62,136 nucleotides of DNA from a virus, in the IMG/VR virus record IMGVR_UViG_3300021197_001167, positions 1 to 62,136 of that record, one strand, 5' to 3'. This document shows, piece after piece, positions 52,384 to 60,580 of this stretch. A program made the translations under genes and the position numbers. The notes below the pieces were generated by a model. That model did no database searches, was not told the DNA's origin, and saw only the letters and a program-made list of their open reading frames with translations. Positions within the stretch are counted from its first letter, which is position 1. Each line of letters opens with the position of its first letter.

Positions 52384-53652
52384 GTTTATAAGCCTAATTT
52401 GAGAAAAATACGGGTAATTTTTTGAGGTGGTTGGCGTGTGCGGGGCGGCGACAGCGCACTGTTTTTGGCGCAAAATCAGCGCACTATATAGCCCTATTTA
52501 GAAAATCGAACAGGCTCGCAGTGTTGCGTTTTTGACCCTTCTGCGCACTATTTTTCGAGTTGAAATGAGGGTTTCTATTGAGTTCTATTGATAATTAGTG
52601 TGTGCATGCCCAAAAAAAGTGCCATCTGAAAAATCTAAACGATTGACTGAAAGCCTATACTGCGCAGACTAATGAACCTCAAGTTAAGTAGTGCCACCCC
52701 TATTCGATGCACTGCGCTGTTGTTTGCCATCGGAAATGTTTGCTTTTGTGTGTTGGTTGGCTCTCTGCGCTGTATCTATTCGATGCACTGAAAGCCTGTT
52801 GATGTTGCCATAGGCTCGCAGTGTCCTCTTTTTGAAGTGATAATTCAACACTCATCCAATTAGTGCGCAGAGAACGAAAACCGATGCACTGCGCCCCACT
52901 TGGTTGCCTTGTTGAACTGATTCTATCAAATATCAGCACATTATGCCGGTTTCCGGAAACAATGCGCCGAATAAAGGATATGAGAAAAGTTGCGCAAAGA
53001 GAGGGCTAAACGGTGGACTGAACGGCTGTTATGGTGGTTTGAGTGGGTCAATTTTCCAGATTTCGGACTTACATAATACGGTAAAACAAGGCTCTAAACG
53101 ACGCACTGCGAAGCCGACACTACTTCAAAACCGATGCACTGCGCCAAAAACGATGCACTGCTCGACCGATGGCCTCTGTCGGGTCTGTTTTGGGCGGAGG
53201 TTTCCCTCGCAATAATGGGGCGCAGTGTGTCGATTGTGGGGTGATTTCCGGTTTTCGGAGTGAGTCGCCACATTTCGCCGTTTGTCGGATTGTCTGCGCC
53301 GAAATCCGGCGTTTGCTGAAATGGGCTATTTCCCTAAACGATGCACTGCGAGGCTGTTCACTCTCTAAACGATAGACTGCGAAGCGGGCTTGCAGTGTGC
53401 CTTTTAGGGTTGTGCGCTCACTATATGAGAAGAGACACCGCCGCAGTGTGCCATTTAGGATTCCTAAACGATAGACTGAAAGCCTGCGCATTTGCTCTGA
53501 TTGGGTGATTCAAAACCGTTGCACTGCAAGACTGCGCAGAGTGCTAAACGATAGACTGCGAGGCTGTTGTGTGCTACTGGAAAAGTGGTGTAAAAAATAA
53601 ACCGTTGTGCGTCAAGGTTTAGTATATGAGAATAACCCGTTCTTGAACGCTG
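52384..53652. repeat. Non-coding array of degenerate palindromic repeats
   Basis: About 17 related units between 52512 and 53569. The fuller form is CTAAACGATNNACTG followed by CGAGGCTG or AAAGCCTG (52635, 53006, 53094, 53334, 53365, 53464, 53544). Shorter forms read CGATGCACTG (52705, 52781, 52882, 53132, 53151). Inverted forms read AGGCTCGCAGTG or GCAGTGTGCC (52512, 52812, 53388, 53441). Opposed units at 53365/53388 and 53441/53464 form imperfect palindromes. No convincing gene lies inside; open frames follow the repeats. Candidate replication origin, packaging or control region. Confidence 0.75.
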
Positions 53653-53709
53653 TTGCATCACATTTCCCTTCATATACCCTCAATGAAAGAGCAAAGCGGA
53701 GGCATCCAA

Positions 53710-55659
53710 ATGATACAAAACAAAATATTGAAAATGTTGTTCATCTGCCTCGCAGTGGTGCTTTTTGCACCTTGCGAGTCGATGACTGAAAGCAATACCG
53801 TTAATGCTACGGAAATGACCGAAACCCCACAAACCGTTGCACTGCAACACATTGACAGCGCAGAATTGCCCCAGAGCAAACCTATGCACCGTCACTCGTT
53901 CAAGCGAGCAGTCAAGCGGTTTAACCTTGCAATGAGCAGGCCGAGAGTTCTTCTTAGGCTCGCAGTGCAACGAATAAGGGATGGTTTGAGCAAGAACTAC
54001 GATAGCGAAGGAATGCGCAGAGTTGTAGAAACAGAGGCGCAGTGTCCTTCTTGTGATGTGAAGGAGTCGAATTATTCGCCCTTTGTCATCAGGATTGCAG
54101 GCCAACCAATCGAGGCGCAGTGCGTCGATTGCGCCCTTGATTTGCAACTTGAGATGAGTGAACAAATGCCACGCAGTCAAGCGTTTAGCGCATTGATTCT
54201 CGGCATTTCTTTTGCCCTTGTTGCAACTCTGTTTGACCCAACACTGGCGAGCAGTGTGGCGTTTATCGGTGCTGTGCGCCGACCAGTTCCGGAGGAATTG
54301 AAGCCATTGAAAGCCGCCGGTTTGATGGTGCGCAGAATTGCGAAAAACCGTGACACTGAATGCTATGAGTGCGGTTGCGAATTGACCCATAATGGCGAAT
54401 ACGGCGCACCTGTTGTTATGATGAGTCGAGTCGGATATACCAAGAAAAAGCCACACTGCGCCCAATGTGCAGTTATGCGATTCACTGGCAACCCTCGACC
54501 AAAACCAACACCGGAAACACCCGAAAAACCGCAACCTGCGCCACTGCCGGAGGTCAAACCGACACCGACACCGGAGGCAAAACCTGCGCCAGTTATCGAG
54601 GTAAAAGGCGACACTGCGCAACAATTGGCGGCCATGATTGCAACTCTTGCAACTGGCGCAATTGATGAAGAAGCAGTGCGCAAAATTGCCCAAGAAGAGG
54701 ACACTGCGCTAATGTCGAAGGTCGGCGACCAAGTGAGAAATGAGATAACCGAGGCCATCAAAAATCTGGCAAAACCAACCCAAATCACTCTGCGCAAAAA
54801 CGGCAAAAACATTGAACTGAAAGGCATTCGCCACTTCAAAACCGAAGAGATTTTGTTCTCGATTGTGAACGCAAAAGCGCAGAACTTGAACTTAACCGGC
54901 GAAGCAGGCACTGGCAAAACGCATTTGCTCGACCAAATCCATGAAGCACTTGAGAAGTCGGGATGGTTCAAGGAAATGGGGGTCAAGAAGCCTCGCAGTT
55001 GCTACATTATGTCTGCCAACAAGGACATGCAAGCACCGGAGTTAATCGGTCGTGAATCGCCCAGATTTTTCGATGATGACTCCGGCAGACCTGCCGGAGA
55101 ATGGGATTTTCTGCCGAATGAACTACTGGCTCAATTTGAGCATGGTGGCATTCTTGGACTTGATGAAATGGACAGGTTCGCAGACTCGACATTGAGTGCG
55201 CTAAATGCGGCACTGGCAAACGGTTTCATCACCACGCCAAAGGGTGTAAGAGTCATGCGTCATCCGGCCTGCATCATCATTGCAACAGGCAACACAAAAG
55301 GTCAAGGCGCAAGCCCAAAATACACCGCCGCAAACAAGCAAGATTCGGCCACCCTCGACCGTTTCGCAGGCAATTTCATCGACATTGACTACGACCCCGC
55401 AATCGAAGAAGCAATTTGCGCAAATCCGGAACTACTCGATGCACTGCGCAACATTCGCAGGCTTGGAGATAAGCACCAAATCAAGGGTTGCGTGGTCTCA
55501 TATCGAGCAATGATGCAAGGTCGCCAATATGTCGAAGCGGGTTGCAGTGTTGCGTTTTTCGCTCGCCGGTTCGCTTTGCAATTCGGCGCAGAGAATGCGA
55601 TAAAGTTGGGTCACGGACAAGATGTTGAGTTCGACTCCGGCCTTTGGGGAGGGGCTTAA
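53710..55659 (+). CDS. Membrane-anchored MoxR/CobS-type AAA+ ATPase
   Basis: 649 residues from the ATG at 53710, which has GGAGG eight bases upstream. The N-terminus is a signal peptide or lipoprotein-like leader (MLFICLAVVLFAPC). It is followed by a basic region, a Cys pair set (CPSC ... CVDC, about 112-141), a transmembrane segment (ALILGISFALVATLF), a second Cys set (CYEC ... CAQC), and a Pro-rich linker. The C-terminal AAA+ domain has Walker A GEAGTGKTH, Walker B LGLDEMDRF, and ATGNTKGQG as sensor 1, typical of MoxR/CobS ATPases. It is paired with the VWA-like gene downstream, as such ATPases usually are. Confidence 0.7.
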   Translation: MIQNKILKMLFICLAVVLFAPCESMTESNTVNATEMTETPQTVALQHIDSAELPQSKPMHRHSFKRAVKRFNLAMSRPRVLLRLAVQRIRDGLSKNYDSEGMRRVVETEAQCPSCDVKESNYSPFVIRIAGQPIEAQCVDCALDLQLEMSEQMPRSQAFSALILGISFALVATLFDPTLASSVAFIGAVRRPVPEELKPLKAAGLMVRRIAKNRDTECYECGCELTHNGEYGAPVVMMSRVGYTKKKPHCAQCAVMRFTGNPRPKPTPETPEKPQPAPLPEVKPTPTPEAKPAPVIEVKGDTAQQLAAMIATLATGAIDEEAVRKIAQEEDTALMSKVGDQVRNEITEAIKNLAKPTQITLRKNGKNIELKGIRHFKTEEILFSIVNAKAQNLNLTGEAGTGKTHLLDQIHEALEKSGWFKEMGVKKPRSCYIMSANKDMQAPELIGRESPRFFDDDSGRPAGEWDFLPNELLAQFEHGGILGLDEMDRFADSTLSALNAALANGFITTPKGVRVMRHPACIIIATGNTKGQGASPKYTAANKQDSATLDRFAGNFIDIDYDPAIEEAICANPELLDALRNIRRLGDKHQIKGCVVSYRAMMQGRQYVEAGCSVAFFARRFALQFGAENAIKLGHGQDVEFDSGLWGGA

Positions 55660-55740
55660 ACAGGCCACTGCGCACCGGAATGACGGCCAGTTCAATACTT
55701 GCTCGACCAATGCGCAGAATCTGGAGAAAATGGAGGTGAC

Positions 55741-56703
55741 ATGATGACAAAAGGAGATATTTCAAAGGCGCAGTCTTGCGTTAATGGCAATCCTTGCAAC
55801 GGCTATTCAGTCGAGGCAGTCGAAGGAATCGGAAAGGTGACGGTTTGCATGGGTGTTGCGCCGCTAATCAGCGCACTAAGTTGCAAAAAGTCGGTTGGAG
55901 TTCATGGCGGAAAGTTCCGATATGGCACAACAGCACCGGCAAAAGCAAACGACTGGCGAGACATACCGGCAGAGTGCTTCAAGAACGGCAAAAGCGGGAC
56001 ACACGGCGACATTTACGAGTCGTTCTACACAAACGAAACCCAAGCACCGGAGGACATTTCAAAGGCTGTTTGGGATGCAGTGCCGGAAGCAATGAAAGAG
56101 GTTCTAAACGATGAAGTGCGCTTCAATTCGATACTTGGAGAAATCAACCTTGACCGCCTTTTCATGGGCGACCGTCGATTTTTGCGCAGAAGAGTTCAAG
56201 ACGAGCAAAACAAGCCCATAATCGGGCTTGCAGTGCCTGTTCAAGCGAACTGCAACATCAGAACCGAAATCGTTTCAATTCGTTCAATTGTTTGCGCCAT
56301 TGCGGTCGAAATCCTTGAATCAATGGGCTACTGCGTTGAAGTCTATGCGGTGGCTTATGGTCGTGGCGAATACGGCGACAGTGGGCAAAAGAACGGACTT
56401 CAAGCCCTTCGCATCAAGCAAGCCGGTGAGACTATGGCGACCTCAACTATCCTCAATTCAACGAGTGGTTGGGCTTTCCGCACTGCGTTTTTCGGTATGA
56501 TTGAATACGCCGGAGATGCTCAAGCCGGACTTGGCTCAAGTTGCGCAATGACAGAGGAACAAATCGACTTACTGCAAGCCTATTTGCCTGCTGTTGATGA
56601 CTTCTTAATGTTGAACTGCTATCCAACTTCAAACAATCGAGAGGCCGCAATCAAGCAAGCCATTGATGAATTGGTGCGCAACATTACGCCATACCTTGAA
56701 TGA
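55741..56703 (+). CDS. VWA-like partner of the AAA+ ATPase
   Basis: About 320 residues from the ATG at 55741, preceded by a strong GGAGGTGAC. The central part (PIIGLAVPVQANCNIRTEIV, then AIAVEILESMGYCVEVYAVA) fits the first strand and helix of a von Willebrand A domain, as in phage CobT-like proteins (DUF7192-type). The metal-site DxSxS is replaced by VQANCN, so the metal site looks degenerate. An N-terminal Trp/Gly-rich region (HGDIYESFY) resembles the same phage family. With the upstream ATPase it forms a MoxR-VWA pair that may remodel a protein complex. Confidence 0.6.
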   Translation: MMTKGDISKAQSCVNGNPCNGYSVEAVEGIGKVTVCMGVAPLISALSCKKSVGVHGGKFRYGTTAPAKANDWRDIPAECFKNGKSGTHGDIYESFYTNETQAPEDISKAVWDAVPEAMKEVLNDEVRFNSILGEINLDRLFMGDRRFLRRRVQDEQNKPIIGLAVPVQANCNIRTEIVSIRSIVCAIAVEILESMGYCVEVYAVAYGRGEYGDSGQKNGLQALRIKQAGETMATSTILNSTSGWAFRTAFFGMIEYAGDAQAGLGSSCAMTEEQIDLLQAYLPAVDDFLMLNCYPTSNNREAAIKQAIDELVRNITPYLE

Positions 56704-56784
56704 GGCACTGCAAGCCTAAAACGGACTGAAAACGGACTGAAAAAACAACCAAACGGAGGACAAAAAACAAACGAAAAGGCTTGA

Positions 56785-56813
56785 GTTCAAGGTGTGCGCA
56801 CCGAGCCTTGAAC
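56785..56813 (+). terminator. Hairpin with downstream T-run
   Basis: GTTCAAGG pairs with CCTTGAAC around a 13-base loop that contains TGCGCA. A T-rich run (GTTTTTCTTATTTTC) follows about 24 bases later. It probably marks the end of the AAA+/VWA transcript, although archaeal termination relies mainly on T-runs. Confidence 0.45.
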
Positions 56814-56925
56814 AGCCCACTGCTCGCCATCGGTGCGTTTTTCTTATTTTCAAAAACGCAACACTGCGCCCCATTTCGGGATTCTCTGCGCAGTCGGTCA
56901 AAATCGAATCAGCGCAAGCCATCGA

Positions 56926-56997
56926 AAAAATCGACAGCGCAGAAAATCGACAACGCAGAAATTATTGTGCAGAACAGAGCAGAAAATCGGCACGCAG
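56926..56997 (+). repeat. Short tandem repeat, AAAATCGACA-type
   Basis: Units of 14-16 bases: AAAATCGACAGCGCAG, AAAATCGACAACGCAG, then degenerate copies and AAAATCGGCACGCAG. Five units stand in a row, each ending in GCAG. It lies in non-coding DNA between two operons. Confidence 0.55.
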
Positions 56998-57192
56998 AAC
57001 TTCTCCCCCCCTTAGCCAAGTATGCGCAAAATAATCTCTGCAATTTTTTTCGTTTTTCGCAGCCTGCGCCCTGCACACACATACACACACACATGAGGCA
57101 CACACATGCACATAATGCACACCTGCATAATGCGTCATAAAATTATATTGCGTGCGGGAACAGGCGGGCAGTGGTGCTTTTCATGTGAGGGG

Positions 57193-57199
57193 TTTATAT
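57193..57199 (+). promoter_or_regulatory. TATA box, 30 nt before start
   Basis: TTTATAT preceded by GGGG, exactly 30 bases before the ATG at 57223. It matches the boxes at 15972 and 20198 in sequence and spacing. Confidence 0.7.
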
Positions 57200-57222
57200 C
57201 CCCCTGCCGCTTAGGGTTGAAC

Positions 57223-57480
57223 ATGGAAGACAACACCATAGGAAGCAAGACAGCGAATGACGAGGATTGGGTTTTCAGTGCAGAAACGAAGCACTGCGAG
57301 ACTGGTGAGGTGGCGTTTTGCATCGTCATTATCACCGTAGAAGACAGAAAAGAGATGCCGAGCATGGGCGAATGGCTTGAACAATTCTGCCAAGCCACTC
57401 AAACAGTTCCGACAAGGTTCACAATCACCGACATGACAGGCGCAGAGATTGCAAAGGGTCGAGCAGAGGTGGGCGAATGA
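57223..57480 (+). CDS. Small acidic protein, 85 residues
   Basis: The start is set by the TATA box; an upstream open stretch in the same frame crosses the CA-rich non-coding region and is rejected. Beta-rich middle (GEVAFCIVIITVEDRKE) with a helical C-terminus. No family recognised. It leads the second early operon and overlaps the next gene by ATGA. Confidence 0.6.
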   Translation: MEDNTIGSKTANDEDWVFSAETKHCETGEVAFCIVIITVEDRKEMPSMGEWLEQFCQATQTVPTRFTITDMTGAEIAKGRAEVGE

Positions 57481-57977
57481 ACGGCATTCTCGGACTTTTG
57501 CTCATCGCATCCATGCTATACGCATACTGTGCGCTCATGGACTACGCATTCAAAAAGGCAATGGGGGAGTCATCCGTCAATCATTTGGAGACTCCGGAGA
57601 TGAACCCCCCTGCCACCACTCAAACCACGCTTGAGGATTTCAGCGCAGACGAGGATTTTCATATCAAGTTCTGCGTCGGATGCACCAAGCGCACCGGCTT
57701 TTCATACGGCGAGTGCAACCTCTGCGCTCTGCCAACCGAAGACGCAGACCTCAAGCCTGCGCAACAGACGCACATGCAATGGGCGAAGGCGAGAGCATTG
57801 GCCGAGTTGCCGAACCACATGCTCGCAATCGCTTCGATGACCTCGGACATGCGCAAGCATCCCGAAACCGAAGCCCTTGAAATGATGTGCGCAATGTTCG
57901 CCATGACGAACCCAAATCCCCAAACGACGAGAGCATTCATTGAAGGATTTAACGACGCATTGGGGGTGAACGCATGA
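57477..57977 (+). CDS. Membrane-anchored zinc-ribbon protein
   Basis: 166 residues: an N-terminal transmembrane segment (ILGLLLIASMLYAYCALM), a Pro/Thr-rich spacer, then CVGC ... CNLC (zinc ribbon) and a helical C-terminal domain. It would display the zinc ribbon on one side of the membrane. It overlaps both neighbours by four bases. Function unknown. Confidence 0.55.
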   Translation: MNGILGLLLIASMLYAYCALMDYAFKKAMGESSVNHLETPEMNPPATTQTTLEDFSADEDFHIKFCVGCTKRTGFSYGECNLCALPTEDADLKPAQQTHMQWAKARALAELPNHMLAIASMTSDMRKHPETEALEMMCAMFAMTNPNPQTTRAFIEGFNDALGVNA

Positions 57978-58249
57978 ACGCAATGGATAGGGTCAAATTG
58001 AACCTGCAACTGCGTAAAGCGCAGAACGCTTTGGCAGTTCTCGATGAGGTGCGTTGCGCAGTCCGTGAACTGGCAGAACAGGAAGAGGTCAAGTTCGACA
58101 ACATGTGCGAGCGTGGCCTTGAGGATTCGGAGACAGCGCAGAAAATCGAAGAGGCGCAGGGTGTGCTTGAAGAAGGCGAGGCAGGCGTAGATGAGGCGCA
58201 CAGTGCGCTTGAAAACGCAATCGTAGAACTTGAGGGGTTGATTCAATGA
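57974..58249 (+). CDS. Coiled-coil protein, 91 residues
   Basis: Almost entirely helical, with heptad spacing across the whole length (NLQLRKAQNALAVLDEVRCA; ALENAIVELEGLI) and strong negative charge. Likely a dimeric coiled coil. Overlaps both neighbours by four bases. Confidence 0.55.
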   Translation: MNAMDRVKLNLQLRKAQNALAVLDEVRCAVRELAEQEEVKFDNMCERGLEDSETAQKIEEAQGVLEEGEAGVDEAHSALENAIVELEGLIQ

Positions 58250-58692
58250 AGAAAGCAATTATGCACATCTGCCGAACCGGAATCAAAGAACAGTTCTACA
58301 CGCTGTATATCGAGGGCATCGTTGTAAGGGGTGCATCAACGGCGCACTACTGCCAGTTCATGCAGAACCTCGCACACACACAGGCAGACGCAGAAGCGAA
58401 GGCCGAAGAACTCAAGGAACGCATGAGTTGGTGGGATGAAATCGAGGTTCAAATCCATGACTCCCCTCGCCCAATCTATGCGCACTATACAACTTACTGC
58501 GACATTGAAATGAAAATGTCAAAGTCACGCAAAGTATGGTGGGGCAATATCAATGAAGCGTTTTGGGTTCTTTGGAAGTGCGACAAGGCCGACCTCAAAA
58601 AAGAGGGCTACTGGATTAAGCGCACAGACGAAGGGAAGTGGCTTCTCTTCAAGCGTGTGCAGGCTGATGAAATCGAATGGAAGTGGGATTGA
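58246..58692 (+). CDS. Hypothetical protein, 148 residues
   Basis: A Trp-rich alpha/beta protein (SWWDEIEVQ, VWWGNINEAFWVLWK, EIEWKWD). No motif identified. Coupled by four-base overlap to the upstream gene and by TGATG to the small membrane protein that follows. Confidence 0.55.
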   Translation: MKKAIMHICRTGIKEQFYTLYIEGIVVRGASTAHYCQFMQNLAHTQADAEAKAEELKERMSWWDEIEVQIHDSPRPIYAHYTTYCDIEMKMSKSRKVWWGNINEAFWVLWKCDKADLKKEGYWIKRTDEGKWLLFKRVQADEIEWKWD

Positions 58693-58784
58693 TGAGCGAC
58701 TTCATCCCCTTCTTGGCCGGTGGCTTTATCATCATGGTTCTGTTCCCTTTATTCATGGCATACATTATGGAGATGATTGAATGA
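58692..58784 (+). CDS. Very small membrane protein, 30 residues
   Basis: Thirty residues: MSDF then one hydrophobic helix (IPFLAGGFIIMVLFPLFMAY) and a short acidic end. It starts at TGATG and overlaps the HNH gene by ATGA. The clean overlap on both sides supports it. Confidence 0.5.
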   Translation: MSDFIPFLAGGFIIMVLFPLFMAYIMEMIE

Positions 58785-59440
58785 ATTGGACTTGCCCCTG
58801 CGGAAAACCTGCCGACCTTTACGGCGCAAACATCGGCGGCGTGCCAGTGTGCGCAGAATGCGAAGCAGAGGAACGATATGAAACATCGGTTGCTCTGTCG
58901 GTTGCGCATCAAGAACTGCTCAAGCCCAAATTGACAATCGAACTTATCCCCGTCGGAACATGGGGGTCAAATCTGCGCAGTATGATGACGCAGACCCAAT
59001 GGGATAAGTTGCGTAAGCACTGCTACGCAGAGGCGGGTCATGTGTGCGAGATTTGCGGAGATTCCGGATTGAATCAAGGGCGCAAGCACGCAGTAGAAGC
59101 ACATGAGATTTGGACTTATGACGACGCAAATTGCGTTCAAACGCTTGAGCGCATTCACATTTTATGTCCTCGATGCCATCAAGTCAAGCACTTGGGGCGC
59201 ACACTGAAATATGGCGGAGGCCACAAAGCAAGGGCGCACATCGCAAGGGTGAACGGCATGACTGCGCAAGGCGTGCGAGCATACGAAGAACTCGCATTCC
59301 TCGTTCACGCACTGCGCTCTCGCTTCCGTTGGACTGTGAACATCGACGCACTCAAGCAATACACTGGCGAGGGAATGCCCTTGACGATGAAGCAAGTCAA
59401 AGAAGCAATAAAGAAGGCGAAAAGCGGGAAAACAGCCTAA
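58781..59440 (+). CDS. HNH-type endonuclease with N-terminal zinc ribbon
   Basis: 219 residues. The N-terminus has CPCG ... CAEC (zinc ribbon). The centre has CEICG, then VEAHEIWTYDD, and RIHILCPRCHQVKH: the C-x2-C, the His of the HNH motif, and the second Cys pair with downstream His. This is a complete HNH/McrA-type nuclease core. A helical C-terminal part follows. It could be a homing endonuclease or act in packaging or host-DNA cutting; no intron is seen next to it. Confidence 0.7.
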   Translation: MNWTCPCGKPADLYGANIGGVPVCAECEAEERYETSVALSVAHQELLKPKLTIELIPVGTWGSNLRSMMTQTQWDKLRKHCYAEAGHVCEICGDSGLNQGRKHAVEAHEIWTYDDANCVQTLERIHILCPRCHQVKHLGRTLKYGGGHKARAHIARVNGMTAQGVRAYEELAFLVHALRSRFRWTVNIDALKQYTGEGMPLTMKQVKEAIKKAKSGKTA

Positions 59441-59445
59441 ACAAA

Positions 59446-59480
59446 TATATACCCCGACACCATGAGAGAAAATAAGGAGA
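59446..59480 (+). promoter_or_regulatory. Promoter with conserved leader, copy 2
   Basis: TATATACCCCGACACCAT, nearly the same as at 1444, followed by a leader with AAGGAGAG and the ATG at 59489. This copy lacks the GCATAG part. Confidence 0.6.
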
Positions 59481-59488
59481 GACAAAAA

Positions 59489-59908
59489 ATGTTGAACATA
59501 CCCGATGATTACGAGCCTTACAAAATGAACTGTTGCGCAGGGGATGCCGTCGTTGGCATTCTATGCCGAAGACCCGACGGTGGCGTGTCCGATTGGCACG
59601 CAACCATGAACACAAAAGCAGTTAATGGCATCTGCCCGATTTCGGGCAAAGAGATGAAAGAAGTTCGCACTGGTGTATATGTGCGCAAGACTGGCGACAT
59701 TACCGTAGTGATGACGAACAGCCGAGCAATGAGGGCGCATGGTCGAACTACTGTTTCACCAAAGCGCACAGTCATGCCAAAGCGCACAGTCACATACAAG
59801 AAACCACGAAGCCCTGCATTCCCTGCGCTCAACAAGGCAAAGCCTGCGCAAGCGGAAAGGTCAATCAACGACATGATGGCAGACGCATTGAAGGAGGCGG
59901 GACTTTGA
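59489..59908 (+). CDS. Basic protein with a short internal repeat
   Basis: 139 residues from the ATG at 59489, chosen because it follows AAGGAGAG; an upstream ATG at 59462 falls too close to the TATA box. The middle has a repeated VxPKRTV unit (SPKRTVMPKRTVTYKKP) and a basic character; the end is helical. One CC pair near the N-terminus. Function unknown; possibly nucleic-acid binding. Confidence 0.6.
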   Translation: MLNIPDDYEPYKMNCCAGDAVVGILCRRPDGGVSDWHATMNTKAVNGICPISGKEMKEVRTGVYVRKTGDITVVMTNSRAMRAHGRTTVSPKRTVMPKRTVTYKKPRSPAFPALNKAKPAQAERSINDMMADALKEAGL

Positions 59909-60234
59909 ACGGTTGGGATTTGCGCAACGAGTGGGGCGAACCCGTCGGCAACGCTGACCCTTTCGGCAATGTGACCGGATGGACTGACGGCGCAGGCGCA
60001 GTCGATATTGGCGACGGCGTATATGTGCCAACGCAAGAATATGAAACGGTTCGACTGCCCGATGAGTTGGGTGGCGAATGGTGCGTGATTCTTTCATCAA
60101 GCCTGCGCACATTGCCCGACGGTCGCATAGGTCGTCATCATGTTCTCGCACACCCAACAATTGACTGCATCGCTTTGCTCAACGGCGACGGTGCGCTATG
60201 GGTGCGCAAGCAGACAGGAGGCGAAGAAGAATGA
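59905..60234 (+). CDS. Hypothetical protein, TTG start
   Basis: 109 residues starting at a TTG that shares TTGA with the previous stop. Gly- and Asp-rich, strand-rich (NVTGWTDGAGAVDIGDGVYV). No motif recognised. Overlaps the next small gene by ATGA. Confidence 0.55.
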   Translation: MNGWDLRNEWGEPVGNADPFGNVTGWTDGAGAVDIGDGVYVPTQEYETVRLPDELGGEWCVILSSSLRTLPDGRIGRHHVLAHPTIDCIALLNGDGALWVRKQTGGEEE

Positions 60235-60326
60235 AAGCAAGTGATTTTAGAAAAATGAAAAAGTGGGAATTGTTGCAATATATATTAGAGGCGGAAGCAG
60301 ACAATTTGGAGGATGAAGACGCATGA
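60231..60326 (+). CDS. Tiny acidic protein, 31 residues
   Basis: MKASDFRKMKKWELLQYIL followed by an acidic tail; one short helix. Starts ATGA with the previous stop and overlaps the next by ATGA. The couplings are the main evidence. Confidence 0.45.
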   Translation: MKASDFRKMKKWELLQYILEAEADNLEDEDA

Positions 60327-60580
60327 GCAGAGAAGACCAATCGCAGTTCCCCGCAGTCGTTGTCGAGGTTGGCAACGGCGCAGACTACACCATTTTTTCT
60401 TATGACTACTCGCACCCATACCTCCCCGCAAGTAGCATTGCAGATGACAATGCGAAAGCATACGCAGAGAAGTATTTGCTCTCTGCGCAACCACCAATCA
60501 AGCATTCGATTTATCATGTAAAAACGCAAAGCGATTTTTACGCAATCATTGACAAGCGAAACGGAGGCGAAGAAGAATGA
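60323..60580 (+). CDS. Hypothetical protein, 85 residues
   Basis: Strand-rich, Tyr-rich protein (DYTIFSYDYSHPYLPASSI) with an acidic end (GGEEE) like that of the gene two places upstream. Overlaps both neighbours by four bases. No family recognised. Confidence 0.55.
   Translation: MSREDQSQFPAVVVEVGNGADYTIFSYDYSHPYLPASSIADDNAKAYAEKYLLSAQPPIKHSIYHVKTQSDFYAIIDKRNGGEEE

Larger units (their letters stand above)
56704..57192. other. Non-coding region after the AAA+/VWA pair
   Basis: No gene is seen in about 490 bases. It begins with a repeat-family element (GCACTGCAAGCCTAAAACGG) and three ACTGAAAA words, then the hairpin at 56785, a short tandem repeat, and a CA-rich stretch at about 57074-57125. 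It ends in the promoter at 57193. Confidence 0.55.

Noticed and set aside
52943-53491. Open frames of 90 and 123 codons on opposite strands inside the repeat array
   Set aside because: They follow the repeat units, have Cys/Arg-rich shuffled composition, lack ribosome-binding sites and promoters, and overlap each other on opposite strands.
52512-53569. Possible CRISPR array
   Set aside because: Units are degenerate, occur in both orientations, and have irregular spacing with no uniform spacers; no cas genes other than a stand-alone Cas4-like nuclease 30 kb away.
52512-53569. Possible integron attC-type array
   Set aside because: Opposed units form hairpins, but no cassette genes lie between them and no tyrosine recombinase is present in the window.
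53680-54693. A 337-codon minus-strand open frame opposite the AAA+ ATPase gene
   Set aside because: Cys/Arg/His-rich and without domains. The plus-strand frame has a GGAGG site, a signal peptide and AAA+ motifs.
58781-59440. HNH gene as an intron-encoded homing endonuclease
   Set aside because: It sits in a chain of four-base overlaps with its upstream neighbour and no interrupted gene is visible around it.
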